Positions 45,301 through 56,523 of a stretch of DNA of 64,000 nt are shown in pieces; position 1 is the first letter of the stretch; each line of letters starts with the position of its first letter. Source of the stretch: Anthonomus grandis grandis (Eukaryota > Arthropoda > Insecta > Coleoptera > Curculionidae); contig NC_065548.1 of the NCBI RefSeq assembly GCF_022605725.1, positions 10,325,644 to 10,389,643 on the forward strand. Direction: 5' to 3'. A program made the translations under genes and the position numbers. A model generated the notes under the pieces. That model was not told the origin of the DNA. It saw only the letters and a list, made by a program, of their open reading frames with translations, and did no database searches.

Positions 45301-47051
45301 ACTACTATAAATTGAAGTAAAAAAAGAGGAAATAAAAACTGCAATTTTAGATTTAAGATAACCTATGCTGTTTTTTCTTTCAACTTTTTTTCTAAAAAGT
45401 TAAAAAGACATATTTTTTAGTTAAAAAGAAACAAAATTAAAAATTAATATGGGCAATATCGATAATATGGGCAATACCGTGAATAGGGAAAGTATTTGTT
45501 ATAAGATAAAGATATTAAATATTTGGGTACTATTTTAAATAAAAACCTAAATTTTAGAGCTTATGACTAAAAGTGCCGACTACATAATGCGAAAATTTTC
45601 TAAGAAAGTTAGATTTATTGCAAGAGTGGGAAATGCTTCTTTTCAACACTTGCACTTCATCACTTACAGTATAGTTCAACATAGACTGTAAGTTACCTAA
45701 CTGTATCTGTGATAAGTTGATAGTCTTGGAGCTATTCATAATTGCGAAACTAAACACCGTACAGACTTCTTACTAGTAGATAGATGCAACATTAATTCAG
45801 TGTTATATACAGGCTTAATTTGTTTTAACAAATAATCTGTGATTATTAAGGCGTGATAATTAAAACCAGTTTAAAAGCCTTATGAGGAAATTTATTTAAG
45901 TAAGGGCATATTTTGTGTGTTTTAAGCTTTAGATTTAGTATTTCATGTTTACAATTTTATCCTTAGCTTACGTTCTATTTAAACAGTTTTAATCATATTT
46001 CTTTTCATACTTGATATTATAGTACCTGTTTTTGCCATTATCTAGTTATTTACTTCCTTATTTATAGTTATTTTTATATAGCATTATTGCTAAATAAATA
46101 CCGTATTCATTCACTGGCAATGGTTATTAACGTCATTCTAAAAATGTTTTTATTTTCGAAAATTTAAATAATAAATTTAATACGTAAATATATATTTTTT
46201 ATATCCACTTTATTCTTTATAAATGAAGTAATTACATTTAGATAAGAAAGATATTATATTATATATTGCATTAGTCTTTTTTGGTCAATATATATTTTTT
46301 TTAAAAAATGTATACAAGATTTAATCTAAGTAGTTTTTATTCAGATTTTCTTTTACCGATAAAAGTAGAATTTTTAATATTCCTATACCAAAAAAACGAC
46401 TAAGAAAAACAAAATAAATTTACTTAAAAATTCGAAATAATTTTGAAAATTATAAGCACAACAATCAAAAATCAAATCCTCGGAAATATTTTTCGACAAA
46501 AGATTTTTTTTTGAGCGGACAATTGAAACTTACACTAAAGAAATTAGCGAAATTTCTGTGCTTTGAATTGAACATTGAATTACACTAAATATATTTATTT
46601 CCTATAGATTAACCCAATCATAAATAAAAAAACTTAAGATTTATAGAAAATCTAGATTTTTTTAAAATTTGTATTAAAATAAATAAAAGAGGCAGAAAAA
46701 ACACTTACGGATTATGTAGTTACAATTTTTTAGCAACACAATTAAAAAAATATTAAAATAAAAATATAAATTATATTTAAACATTGATCATATTCCAATT
46801 TAAGACTATATTATTCTGAGAAAATCTTGGCCAGATTTTGATTTACTAATAGGTCATACTTTTATATTATATTTTTTTATTTATATTATATCCGGAAATT
46901 AATAAAATCTTGTACTTACCACGTGAACCAACTCCAAAGTGTCTAAGTTCACATCCCTCTTCCTGATCACGCGACTGTCCACGCAAGGAAGACAGTACGC
47001 CAAACACACCAAAACGAATGCCCCAAAGACAAACGTTCTGCTATTAAACAT
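36363..47051 (-). CDS. Histidine acid phosphatase (lysosomal/secreted, insect venom acid phosphatase-like)
   Basis: Seven exons join in phase on the minus strand: 46920-47051, 42700-42804, 40785-41027, 40545-40730, 36859-36979, 36576-36784 and 36363-36515. They give 382 residues plus a stop. The N-terminal hydrophobic stretch (residues about 6-20) is a signal peptide. Exon 2 carries the catalytic RHGDRTP (47-53), whose His is the phosphorylated nucleophile. Exon 6 carries YSAHE (290-294), the proton-donor position. At least five N-glycosylation sequons (NVT, NRT, NST, NYT, NVS) fit a secreted or lysosomal glycoprotein, and there is no C-terminal membrane anchor. It hydrolyses phosphomonoesters at acid pH. 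Large introns 1 (4.1 kb), 2 (1.7 kb) and 4 (3.6 kb) hold repeats; introns 3, 5 and 6 are 54-74 bp. The reading frame is intact. Confidence 0.93.
38270..39600. repeat. Approximately 118-bp tandem satellite array (10-11 units)
   Basis: A unit with the landmarks GGAATTTTTAGTACAGGAGTG, a TAAGGAATTTTCTTACAA-like block and TTTCTAACTGATTGAATTTT repeats at roughly 118-bp steps. The TACAGG/TACAAG landmark recurs near 38306, 38421, 38555, 38668, 38785, 38905, 39022, 39141, 39261 and 39372. Units diverge by perhaps 15-25%. The array fills much of intron 4 of the acid phosphatase. Confidence 0.85.
41190..41300 (-). pseudogene. Short reverse-transcriptase motif-A relic
   Basis: The minus strand reads AAVFNNLSKAFDYVYHE, a degraded RT motif A (usual form DLSKAFDxVxHxxL). 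Only about 100 bp can be recognised. It lies in intron 2 of the phosphatase. Confidence 0.5.
42998..43941 (+). mobile_element. Tc1/mariner-type element with CAGGTTGGGGAAT ends, decayed (944 bp)
   Basis: CAGGTTGGGGAAT at 42998 is matched by its reverse complement ending at 43941, with TA on both outer sides (42996-42997 and 43942-43943). Inside, the plus strand reads KLNVFAGILGDDIIGSFFID near 43280-43340, which corresponds to the 'vWAGIvgdyiiGP' block of mariner transposases, followed by decayed sequence and a late FMRDRFPN. It lies in intron 1 of the phosphatase. Confidence 0.7.
44950..45130. repeat. Inverted copy of the 118-bp satellite
   Basis: The reverse complement of this stretch reproduces the landmarks of the array at 38.3-39.6 kb (GGAATTTTTAGTTAAGG, TAATTTTCTTATAATTTC, TAACTGATGGAATT). 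It is about one and a half units, in opposite orientation, 5.4 kb away in intron 1 of the same gene. Confidence 0.7.
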
Positions 47052-47059
47052 TTTATCTC

Positions 47060-48100
47060 AAGATGTTGGTGGAGACTGAAGAGCATTTTTCAAAAATCCC
47101 CGCTTAAATGTGCAATTATCTCTATAGTCAGTCCAGTTCGTTGTGTAAGTGTCCGAGTAAGAGAGAAAGCTGCGGTTATTAGGTATAAGAGGGTCTTATG
47201 TTTTATTGGTTTTGGGATGAAAGCTCCCGATTTTAGTGTAATGTAATTAATAATAAATATTATTTGGTTAGGTTAGTTTAAATATTATCATCATCATCAT
47301 CATCATTATTATTATCATTCGATTCACTCTTTATATAACTAATACAATATAAATTTTTGGAGGGAGGTGCATATTTTTTTCATAATTTGATTTGTGTAAA
47401 AATATTAGGTTTATAAAAGTTGGTACTATTTTAATCATCACTGTCATCATCATGTTTTACTTACTTTTCTCTACATTGGCATTATTATTATTCTCGTATA
47501 TAGTATATTATTGTTTTTGGAGGGGGAGTTGGATTTGATTAGATGGTATATAAGATTCAAAATCTTATCAAATTCGTTAAAAGAACTTTAGAAATAATAT
47601 TGAAACTAAGTATTCAATGATGTTTTAAACCTTTTTAGACTAAGTAAGTAATACCATTTTAATAGCTACTAAATAACGTGAACTAACTAAATCCTAAAAA
47701 ACGTGATTACGTGAGTCTTAACATTATCATTGTCAGTATTTCTGCATGTTAGTTTCTTCAGGACAAGGCACCTAGAAAATTCTTCTTACTGTCTCTCTAG
47801 CTTCAAAGGCTTGCTACTAACATTCACTGTTTATTACTATACTACTACCGTTGATTCAACATTTAAGAAATTAAATACCCAAATATTCAATCAATGCTAC
47901 TACGATTCTGTATCATTTATTATTTTATTCTGACTACATTACTAAAACTGAAATTCTCACAAGCTTCTGAAGTATAAACCGATATTTTAATGATTGAAAA
48001 ATAAGAAATATAGTTTAAAGAATTATAGCCTTATTTATGAAAAATACAAATAAATTGGACGAGTTATGTTAATATAATCATCGTCATCATTACTTTCAGC
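47060..48100. other. Spacer upstream of the acid phosphatase, with ATC-rich runs
   Basis: It contains the phosphatase promoter, which I could not pin down. From 47280 on there are recurrent ATCATC-rich stretches and a repeated TTTTTGGAGGG phrase (near 47355 and 47515). Similar ATC-rich stretches recur near 48075, 50130 and 50400, which suggests a diverged dispersed repeat. Confidence 0.4.
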
Positions 48101-48109
48101 ATCACCATC

Positions 48110-49200
48110 CTCTTTATTGCTATCATTCTTTTACTCTTTTTTCGGGATAGCACCTTTTTATCAAAATAATAATTGGGACCGTTTGGACCTTTTCTATCTT
48201 CCACTGTCTCTTTATTTGCATTTCCAAATTTCCGTACTTGCTATCTTATCATTGTGTTTATCAATTAGATTGCTGCTATTTGGTACTGCTACGTCGACAA
48301 GAGTTGTTTGTCTAGCATTATTTTCTACAAGAATGAGGTCTGGTCTATTATGCATCACACGCTGGTCTGTTAGAACGCTGCGATCAAAGTATAGCTTATA
48401 GTTGTTGTTTTCGGGGACAAACTTAGAGATTTACTCATAGTAGTGAAGATTCTCCTCCTATAAGAGTTTTAGGCGCTTTGCCAGTTCTTGATGCAGTATC
48501 TTCCGCACTAAATCACGCCTCTCATTATCTCTGTCGCAAAGCAATGCCTTTCAACCTCTAGTCGAGTGTTATATGTCTATTGTACTCTGTACAGATCGGT
48601 CCATAATGATGTACTCCAAGTAATTTCTTTTTAGAGTCTCTGTGTTTCTGGAAATACCTTTCCTGACGTCAGCCAGTAATTCGATGTGATACTGTCGACT
48701 GGATCCTGCTTCTTCACTAAATCGCAGAGATGTTGCGTGGTCTACCTGGCATATTGCACGATGCAACAAAGTAGTCTGTACCTATTTCTGAAAGTATTAT
48801 CGCAGACTGGCTATTTAGCCATCCAGCTGTCCTCTCTCTTTCCGTGAGTCCTCTTCCTTCAAGATGTCTAGGTAGCGTTGTTCGCTACACTGCACAGCGA
48901 GGATGATGTTTTGTCAGAAGAGTTTGTAAGCTCTCGATATCAGTCTTACTGCTGTCGATTATATCCAAACGGTAACCAAATACGGAGCAAGTATATGTGT
49001 TCAATACTTTGAATATATTTTTGCTGTTAAGATAGGTTAATAATATCTGTCTCACCCTTTTAATGAGCCTGGTAGTTAGTTCTTTCTTCATTGCTTGATG
49101 GTCCACTTTTCGCACCTGCTTCATATCTAGATATTTGTAACGCTTGTCAATACCCATTCTCATTTCTATTTTCACTTTTATAACTACTATTTTGTTCAGG
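48110..49200 (-). pseudogene. Decayed non-LTR retrotransposon with restriction-like endonuclease C-terminus
   Basis: The minus strand from 49175 reads a post-RT region (YKYLDMKQVRKVDHQAMKKE, then IKRVRQILLTYLNSKNIFK, a degraded 'TDIESLQTLL' and 'KHHPRCAV'). Further left comes NYKLYFDRSVLTDQRVMHNR followed by PDLILVENN and TTLVDVAVPNS. The RPD...D-V pattern fits a PD-(D/E)XK restriction-like endonuclease at the C-terminus, as in R2/R4/Dong-type elements. Several frameshifts are present. It is 5'-truncated. Confidence 0.65.
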
Positions 49201-49329
49201 CTTTATCACATTTCTTTGAAAACATTCAACTAACAAATACTCTATAGTTTTAAGATCTATGAACGTCCAATAAAACCATTGACAGTAGTATAAAACGAGT
49301 TAACTCTAAGTAAAAAAAAGTATTTATAA

Positions 49330-49800
49330 GTTGGACAAACTTTTCCAAGATGGCCAAGAAGATGCGAATGACAATATCAACAACTGATCAGAAGGTTGAA
49401 ACAGGAAAGAAAATCGTCATATTAAAGAATTTGCTGAGGATGTTAGCATTGATTAGCATATCTTACGAAATTTTTTCAAATGTATTAAGTATTAAATGTG
49501 TGTCAGCAAAGTTCAATAAAAAAGTCCACCAAAAAACAACTTAATTTCGATCAAATGCCTAGGTTTTGTTAATTGGTTTCTTTAACTGATTAAGGGTAGT
49601 GCATCAAGACTTCTTACCACAGGGTCGTGCATTAAAGGGTATTACCTTGAAATTATGGGAGAAAGAATACGAATAAAAAGTACAGAATTGTGGAAAAACA
49701 GTTTATGGTTTTTGCATCACAGTAATGCACTTCCTCACGCATCGTTGCTTGTAAGAGCATGTTTGGCCAAAAAACAAACAATGTTTGAACACCAGGTAAG
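49330..49800 (+). pseudogene. Mariner transposase fragment
   Basis: The plus strand reads KGYYLEIMGERIRIKSTELW, then FLHHSNALPHASLLVRACLA. This matches the mariner block 'yylevm..lr..irkkrpelW..... HHDNAPAHtS.lv...la'. The catalytic Asp of HHDNA is changed (HHSNA), and upstream and downstream parts are decayed. No inverted ends were found. Confidence 0.7.
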
Positions 49801-49899
49801 TATTAAATTTTCGGAAGATCGATACGTTGCAGTTCTATCAGATACTAAAACTATTTCAAGCTATTTAAATTATTCGGTACCTAATATTGAACTTTTTTA

Positions 49900-52850
49900 G
49901 GATATGGTACTCAAGACCATTATCAAATTAGATGGTGCTTACTGTGACGTATTTCTTCCTTTGCGAGGGGTACACTGGATCATTCACAAATTTGGTCAAT
50001 CAATATGGCCTTAATCAAATAAAAGTAAATCCCTTCAGGAATATACAGGAATATAACTTACAAAGGTTTACTATAAAACTCATGGTACATATATAGAGTC
50101 CATTAGGTCTAAATATAAACTGAGTTGGTAGTACTTTCATCATTGTCGTTATCCACATTACTGTTAATATAACTATCATTATCACCATTCTTCTCATCCT
50201 AGTTACTGGGTTGTGTTTTAGATGGAGATATTCACCATTGTAAACCTGCATTAACTAAATCAAAAAAAAAAGATAATCCCTTTATAAAAAAAGGAATTAC
50301 AAATGTATGCAGATAGGGTGTTACATAATAAAATGCTGAAGCTTAGGAGATTCTAAGGAAAGTCTAAATATTAGTTGTAAAGGCTAGTTCTATTCGTCAT
50401 CATTATTAAGAACATTATCTTCATCATTGTTTTTTCACTCTTATTGACGCTAACTAACTTTGGAGATGAATCATCAATATCATTTTCCTAGTCGATCGTC
50501 ATAGATATATTATTGGTTCCAAGATAAGGGCATTTATCGTCGACCTTTGGCGATTCTGAAGAAATAAAAATATTTACATAAAGAATATTTCAAGAGTATC
50601 GTTGCAAATTGTATTTCTCATATTTAAAACATCCGGAATAATTACACACTTACTAATAATCCATTCAATGTGTGATTAGGATCAGTATCTTCTTATGAAA
50701 TACTTTATCTAAAATAAAAAAATCCATTGATATTGGAAAGACTATACCTGACGTTACTAAAGAAGATAAACGTTTATCAGTGGCCAATAATCAACCAATA
50801 AAGAGAATTATTCTTAAGACGGACAATTACAGTTTATTAAGTGACTCCAAAGATCGACTTATATTAATTTTTAATGAAGCGTAATATCTTAATATTCTAT
50901 GAAGATAAAAGTTTGCTTAGTCGATAGTTAAAAATGACTTGAAATTCGATTTGTAAAATTGCTAATTTCTAGATTTTTAAGAATTATGGTGATAACCCAT
51001 AATTCAATATTAGAAATGCACTAAGCGCACGTGTAATGTAGAAAATTACATAAGAATGTAATAAAACGCATATAATTATTATTTTTTCTGAATAACATTT
51101 ATAATGAAATGCTTTTAACAATAAAATAAGAAAAATTTTTAAATTATAGCATTAATTCTTCGGTGATTTCGGCATTTTTGTTTGATTTTACAGTGGCGCA
51201 CATTTTAATCGTTAATCATTTTTATGTTATATGTAAGAACTTGGTACATTAAAAAAACAAATCGGGTTACAACTAATGATTTTTCGCATGCTATACAAAT
51301 CCATACCAATTGATTTGAGAACGTGCCTAAAATCGAAAGTTCATTATGAGTAAACAGTTAGTTAATGTAAGGATAAATATGATCTAAATTGTCCACTTTT
51401 CTGCGTAACTCAATGATACAATACACTAATATTTTTAAAATGTCTTATAAAACATGATAAAGTAATTTCTCATTGTAGCAACGTTAATAAAATAGTCGTG
51501 ACAGTTTAACAGAAATTCATTCATGGCTCAAGTGGAGACCATTGAATTTACATATACATTTTATCCGATGTTGCCAATGTACCTAAAATTTCTAAGAAGT
51601 TAAGCATTTACGTATATTTTAATAATGCAAATAAAACCACAATATTAAAAACAATAAAACTAATGATTTGTGGAAAATTTCCTGCAAAACAAGATATTGC
51701 AAATATAAGACAATAGAACTTTTATCAAATAACAAAACAATAATAAATATATATAAAACTGATCATAAATAACATTATTATAATAATATACGCGCCTCCA
51801 AATCAACTATTTGCACGCAAAAAGATATCTGCTTTAAATATAGCAATACTTTTTTATTTTTAAATTGTTAAAAGTAATAACATTTATAATTGTAGGAAGA
51901 TTCCTAAGACTATAAAACAGAAAACGTACATTGAACTTAATGCAATAAGTAATATTATTGATATATACATTAACATGTGATAACATGTTTTATAATGTTA
52001 ACCTTAAATCATTGTTTTTTAATTGAGTCAGCAAATTTTATTTAGCTTCTAACGCTATTACTTATCAATTTTAATTTATGTCATAGCACATCAAAACACA
52101 TTATTATGCTGTACGTCATAGGATTTTTCTGTAATGTTGATTATGGATTCTATGAAAAAAGCTTAAATTAGAAAACATATTCACAAATAATTAAATTTTT
52201 AAACTTTGAAGACAACTGATGCACTTGGATCACAATTCTGAGTGTCCTAGATCAGTCTTCAGACCAATATATTTGGCAGCACATATGTCTGGTCAATACG
52301 AACCAAAAATGATGGTGCAACTCTACTCTTATTATTTCTAGTTAAGAAATATTTGTTATTTATTTTTTATGGACTACAAGCTTTAGAGATAAACCCCACT
52401 TACAAAGCAGGAAAAAACGTACATTCTATAAAATTCAATTCAAAAAAGCCAAAAAAAAAACAGAAAAAAGTAGATTTGAAATTACTTACATACAATAATA
52501 AAAGGTACCAAAAAAAATTACTCTATAGCAACATATGACATATCAGGACACGGTTTAAAAAAAGTTGTCACAAGGAATAGTAAAGATAAGGGAAAAATGA
52601 AAATTCAACTGCTAATTGTCTTACGGAATAGGCAAGATATGTTGAAGTTAAAAGGTTTTTTAATTTTCGAAATTCGGGTGTCTGATCAACGGTGTAATTA
52701 TGACTAACTAATGAACCAGGAAATTTATATTATTCAGAAGAGTAGAGTCAACTTTTTGTTTTATAGGTTAAACAAAAATATTTGCGAAAAATAGCTTCGC
52801 CTTGAATTATAAGAAAAAATAGCTTTTCCGGGGTGGATAAACATAATGTT
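49900..52850. other. Long spacer, no gene recognised
   Basis: AT-rich, with ATC-rich patches near 50130 and 50400. Frames such as 52353-52538 are Lys-rich and low in complexity. I found no exon with good splice sites and no recognisable element ends. Confidence 0.45.
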
Positions 52851-52859
52851 ACTGTTATA

Positions 52860-53489
52860 CAGGGTGTTCGGAAAATAGACGGAGATATTTCAATGGGTGA
52901 TTCCTTGTAAAAAAATATGAGAAAAAGTTCTATAAACATGGGTCCGAAAATGCACAGTTTTCAAGATACAGAATGATAATTTTTTTTTAAATATAATTTT
53001 TTATTAATATTAAACAAAACATTTATTCGATTCTTTTGAAATTTGGCAGTATTACTTGTTATATTAGGAGGCTAATTTAGCCCTAATTAGTTTAAAATAT
53101 AAGGTCCAGTGGCGTCCCGGGGGACGTGGGACTCCCGGAAGTGAGATACGAAAAAAAATACAAGAGGCAAAAAAGTTGTATTTTTAAATGCTTAATCAAA
53201 CAACAAATATTAAAATTGAAAAAAAGGTAGTGGCGTACATTTTTTGCCAATCATATTTGCTAAGATGTCCCCCGGGACGCCACTGGACCTTATATTTTAA
53301 ACTAATTAGGGCTATACTTAGTAAATATTTTGTTTAATATTAATAAAAAATTAATATTTAAAAAAAATTTATCACCCTGTATCTTGAAAACTGTGCATTT
53401 CCGGACCCATGTTTATAAAAACTTTTTCTCATATTTTTTTACAAGGAATCACCCATTGAAATATCTCCGTCTATTTTTCAAACACCCCG
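52860..53489. mobile_element. Foldback MITE, 630 bp, with roughly 250-bp inverted arms
   Basis: The left arm begins CAGGGTGTTCGGAAAATAGA and the right arm ends as its inverse (CCCCG at 53489). The arms match in long blocks right up to GGCGTCCCGGGGGAC near 53112 and its inverse near 53270. The outer flanks are TA (52858-52859 and 53490-53491). The spacer between the arms is roughly 130 bp. There is no transposase; it is a non-autonomous Tc1/mariner-type foldback element. Confidence 0.88.
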
Positions 53490-53639
53490 TATACTCCGTA
53501 GACCAGACAACTAAAGCATACTCTAATTTCGATCTAACAAATGAAAAGAATAGTGTTTTTAGTGTCTCTATCTTTGAAACAGTCTGGCAATAATACGGAG
53601 AGTATAAGCTATTAAGTCAGTCGTTATTGTTTCGTAATA

Positions 53640-54760
53640 TACCTTTGCGAGTGTTAGAATTAAAGATTATGTTAAAGTCACGAAAAGAGTTAGATCTTAG
53701 TTAGCGCTACGTACTTTATAGAGTAGTTAAAAAGAATTGGATTAGTTTTTGATGAAAGAGAAACTACGTGACAGTTACCGATGCTCATTTTCACATTGTT
53801 TGTATCTTCTTAAAAGGAAAGACGGTCGTCGCAATAGTTAATGTGGAGGAGACGTTTCAGGTCATCAGCATACAATAACACCATTGAATTAACTGTTCCA
53901 CACACATTATCAATAAAGATGTCGAACTATAGGGAACCAAGGAACTCCTGATGCTGGCTGAGAGATAGTCGCTTAAAAAAACATCATTTACACATGTAAT
54001 GTTTGAGATCGTCTTGAAAGCTATGAATTCAGAAATTTAAGGAGATTCTTAGAGAAAAAAATCAATTGACTTAAGTTTAACCAACAAATTATTATGATCC
54101 AATTTATCAAAGGCTTTAGATAGGTCCTTATATATGAGTCCTTATATTGAGAAAGGCATGTTGATAAGGGGAAATCTTATTTTTTACTAGATGAATCATT
54201 CTATTATGAACCAGAACATCCAAGCAAAAATGTTAATAATTATTACCGTTCTATAACTGGTGACATTCATCTTGCCAGATTTTATGTTAATAGGACTTAC
54301 TCTTAAGTGCTTCCAAATTTTAATAATATTTGAAGAATATTAAATTAACAAATGGATATTGAAAAGAAAAGTAAGTATCTTGGAACGAACAGTCTCGCAA
54401 TATCTTAAAAGAAAAGCAGATTTTAAATTGCGAAAACTTCATCTTTTAAAAAATATTGAACGTCCATAGTAGGATAAATTGTTCTGGACTTATCAATATG
54501 ATTGTTTGTGTTTGAGTTACTTTTTGTATTAAAAGCTTTGACTGCAATTACACTTTCTGTTGCGGAGTCAATCTGAGCGTTATTGAACGTCATGGTATTA
54601 GAGATGTGACTAAAAATGGAGTGTTTAGAGTTTATATAAGTCCAGAACTTGATCGCATCATCGCTAATTTGCTCTTCAGTTTAAATAATATATTCCTTAC
54701 GAGCTGCCGTAAAAAGTCCCTCATTTTAAACTAAAGTCATAAGATTATACATGCGAAAAA
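53640..54760 (-). pseudogene. Decayed non-LTR reverse transcriptase
   Basis: The minus strand from about 54700 reads DAIKFWTYINSKHSIFSHIS, then TMTFNNAQIDSATESVIAV (a linker before the RT). Near 54130-54070 it reads DLSKAFDKLDHNNLL (motif A), followed by decayed motif B near 53930 and a possible motif C near 53860. Numerous stops and frameshifts are present. It is an APE-type (Jockey/I-like) element. Confidence 0.65.
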
Positions 54761-54779
54761 TGCTTTTTTTTTAAATTAA

Positions 54780-56215
54780 GCTATTTCTTGACACTGATTA
54801 ATCATACTTCATTATAGATGATTGATGAGATATAGTCATAGAAATTTTTGCTTTTATCGAAGGCTTTCATGAAGACCAGTTTGGTGTTTAAGTTATGCAT
54901 CCCTGTTTGATTTGCGAAGTGAGTACCTCAAGTAAATCTCTCACTCAATTCAGGATATCTGGCAGTTTTATTCTAAGAGATTTGAGTTCCTGTTCCTCTA
55001 GAAACAGTTTATTTTAGGATTGTTATAATAGTAGATTAATGGTTAAAGAATAATAATGCCTAACTGGTTAAGATTCTTCCGGGAATTTTAGGTCCAATAT
55101 AACATTGAGACAATTTGAAAAAAATGGTAAAAGTTTATGCTGAATAATCTCAGATCTCAGTGATAAGACGAATCATAATTCTTCTGGTATAAACTGATCT
55201 AAACTATGTTAAAAATAATATTTCAAGATAAATTAGTCTGTAAGAATATCTAATTTAGGTGGAGATGAAGAAATATTGAAATTGTGCTTATTACGTACGA
55301 TAAGTACAATTTCACAAGTCAAATTTCCTAAAAAAAGTAAAATTTTAAAATTTAAGCACTATTCAGCTTGTTATAAATATTTTTAACTGAGAAATTGAAA
55401 TACAAACGAAAATATCCAAAAGTCAAATATGCTAAAACTCAGAATAACACTTACTAACTTACGAATAAATAGTCTCTCAACTTCAAGAATTTGAGTACAT
55501 TGACGACAAATAGAATCAAGAAAGAAAATATGTGACATATAATATAGGATCCAGAAGGGTCAAAATGTTAAGAGAAACTCCATCAATACTGAATACAATG
55601 AATCAATTTCTCATAAAGTTTTGAGACTTCGTATTGGCTTACTGGCGGACCATAATATTACTGTCCATTGAGTTGGCAAAGTCTTTTGACTAGGTAAATT
55701 GTTATGGACGCTTATTAGCTGAATCTTAAGTGATACCTTTCGGTAAAATATGCAAGAAAAAATGCAATTCTAGTACAAAGGATTTTGAGTTCGGAATTTA
55801 AGTTACTTAAGATATGTCCCTAATTCTTGTACGAAATTCAACCATTTTCGAACTTAGAATTGTTTCCTTATTCTTGGACTTCCATTTACTATTAAGATAT
55901 AGTTTGTAATTTTTCAAATGAACTCCACTTAAAAGCTTGTTCCGATGGTAAATATTGGACTAAACAGATTCATATTAGCTTCGAGGTATTTATCTAACAC
56001 ATTTTCTAGTCGAAGTACTTAAATGCAGTTTTTACTCAGAGAAAAACCATTTTTTAGGGAATAATTTCATATATGTGAATCGTTTTTTGCCCAATATTTT
56101 TTGAATAAAACCCAGTTTTATACTGAGTGCCATAATTCCACACAAAATCTAATTGCCTTATAATATTTTATAACAGGGAATTGTTCATATAAAAAATCAA
56201 ACAGTAAATAATTAA
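54780..56215. other. Spacer with possible further RT debris
   Basis: Near 55660-55700 the plus strand reads LSIELAKSFD, reminiscent of RT motif A, but the surroundings cannot be aligned. Otherwise nothing is recognised. Confidence 0.3.
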
Positions 56216-56219
56216 ATAT

Positions 56220-56225
56220 TTTATT
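56220..56225 (-). terminator. Possible polyadenylation signal of the MH2-domain gene
   Basis: AATAAA on the minus strand, about 300 bases after the stop codon of the last exon. Confidence 0.4.
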
Positions 56226-56523
56226 TGCATTCAAAACTATTAATTTTTATATACAGTTACATTTTATACAAAAAGTGTATTAACCTAAGCACCTTTCGAA
56301 AGACTTTATACATAAATACAATATAACACTTAAAAAATAGTAAGATCTTAATAAAATACAAAATTAAGGGTAACTAGGTCCAATAAAGTAAGATAATCTT
56401 ATAACTTACATCAGTACATAAGTATACTAAACAAATAATCTATAATGAGTACATTACCAGCATATAAGTAAATAATGATTCCTTTTTTTCGCTAGAAAGT
56501 TATATAGAAATAATATATCTTTT

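Noticed and set aside
48117..48401. Plus-strand 94-codon frame
   Set aside because: The opposite strand aligns with the endonuclease end of a retrotransposon, so this is its shadow.
47280..50500. Possible tandem array of ATC-rich units
   Set aside because: The ATC-rich patches recur but their spacing and flanks are too irregular to define a unit by eye; noted only in the spacer entries.
52353..52538. Lys-rich plus-strand frame
   Set aside because: A-rich low complexity with no start context or homology that I recognise.
55560..55760. Additional reverse-transcriptase fragment on the plus strand
   Set aside because: Only a ten-residue motif-A-like match (LSIELAKSFD); neighbouring motifs could not be found.
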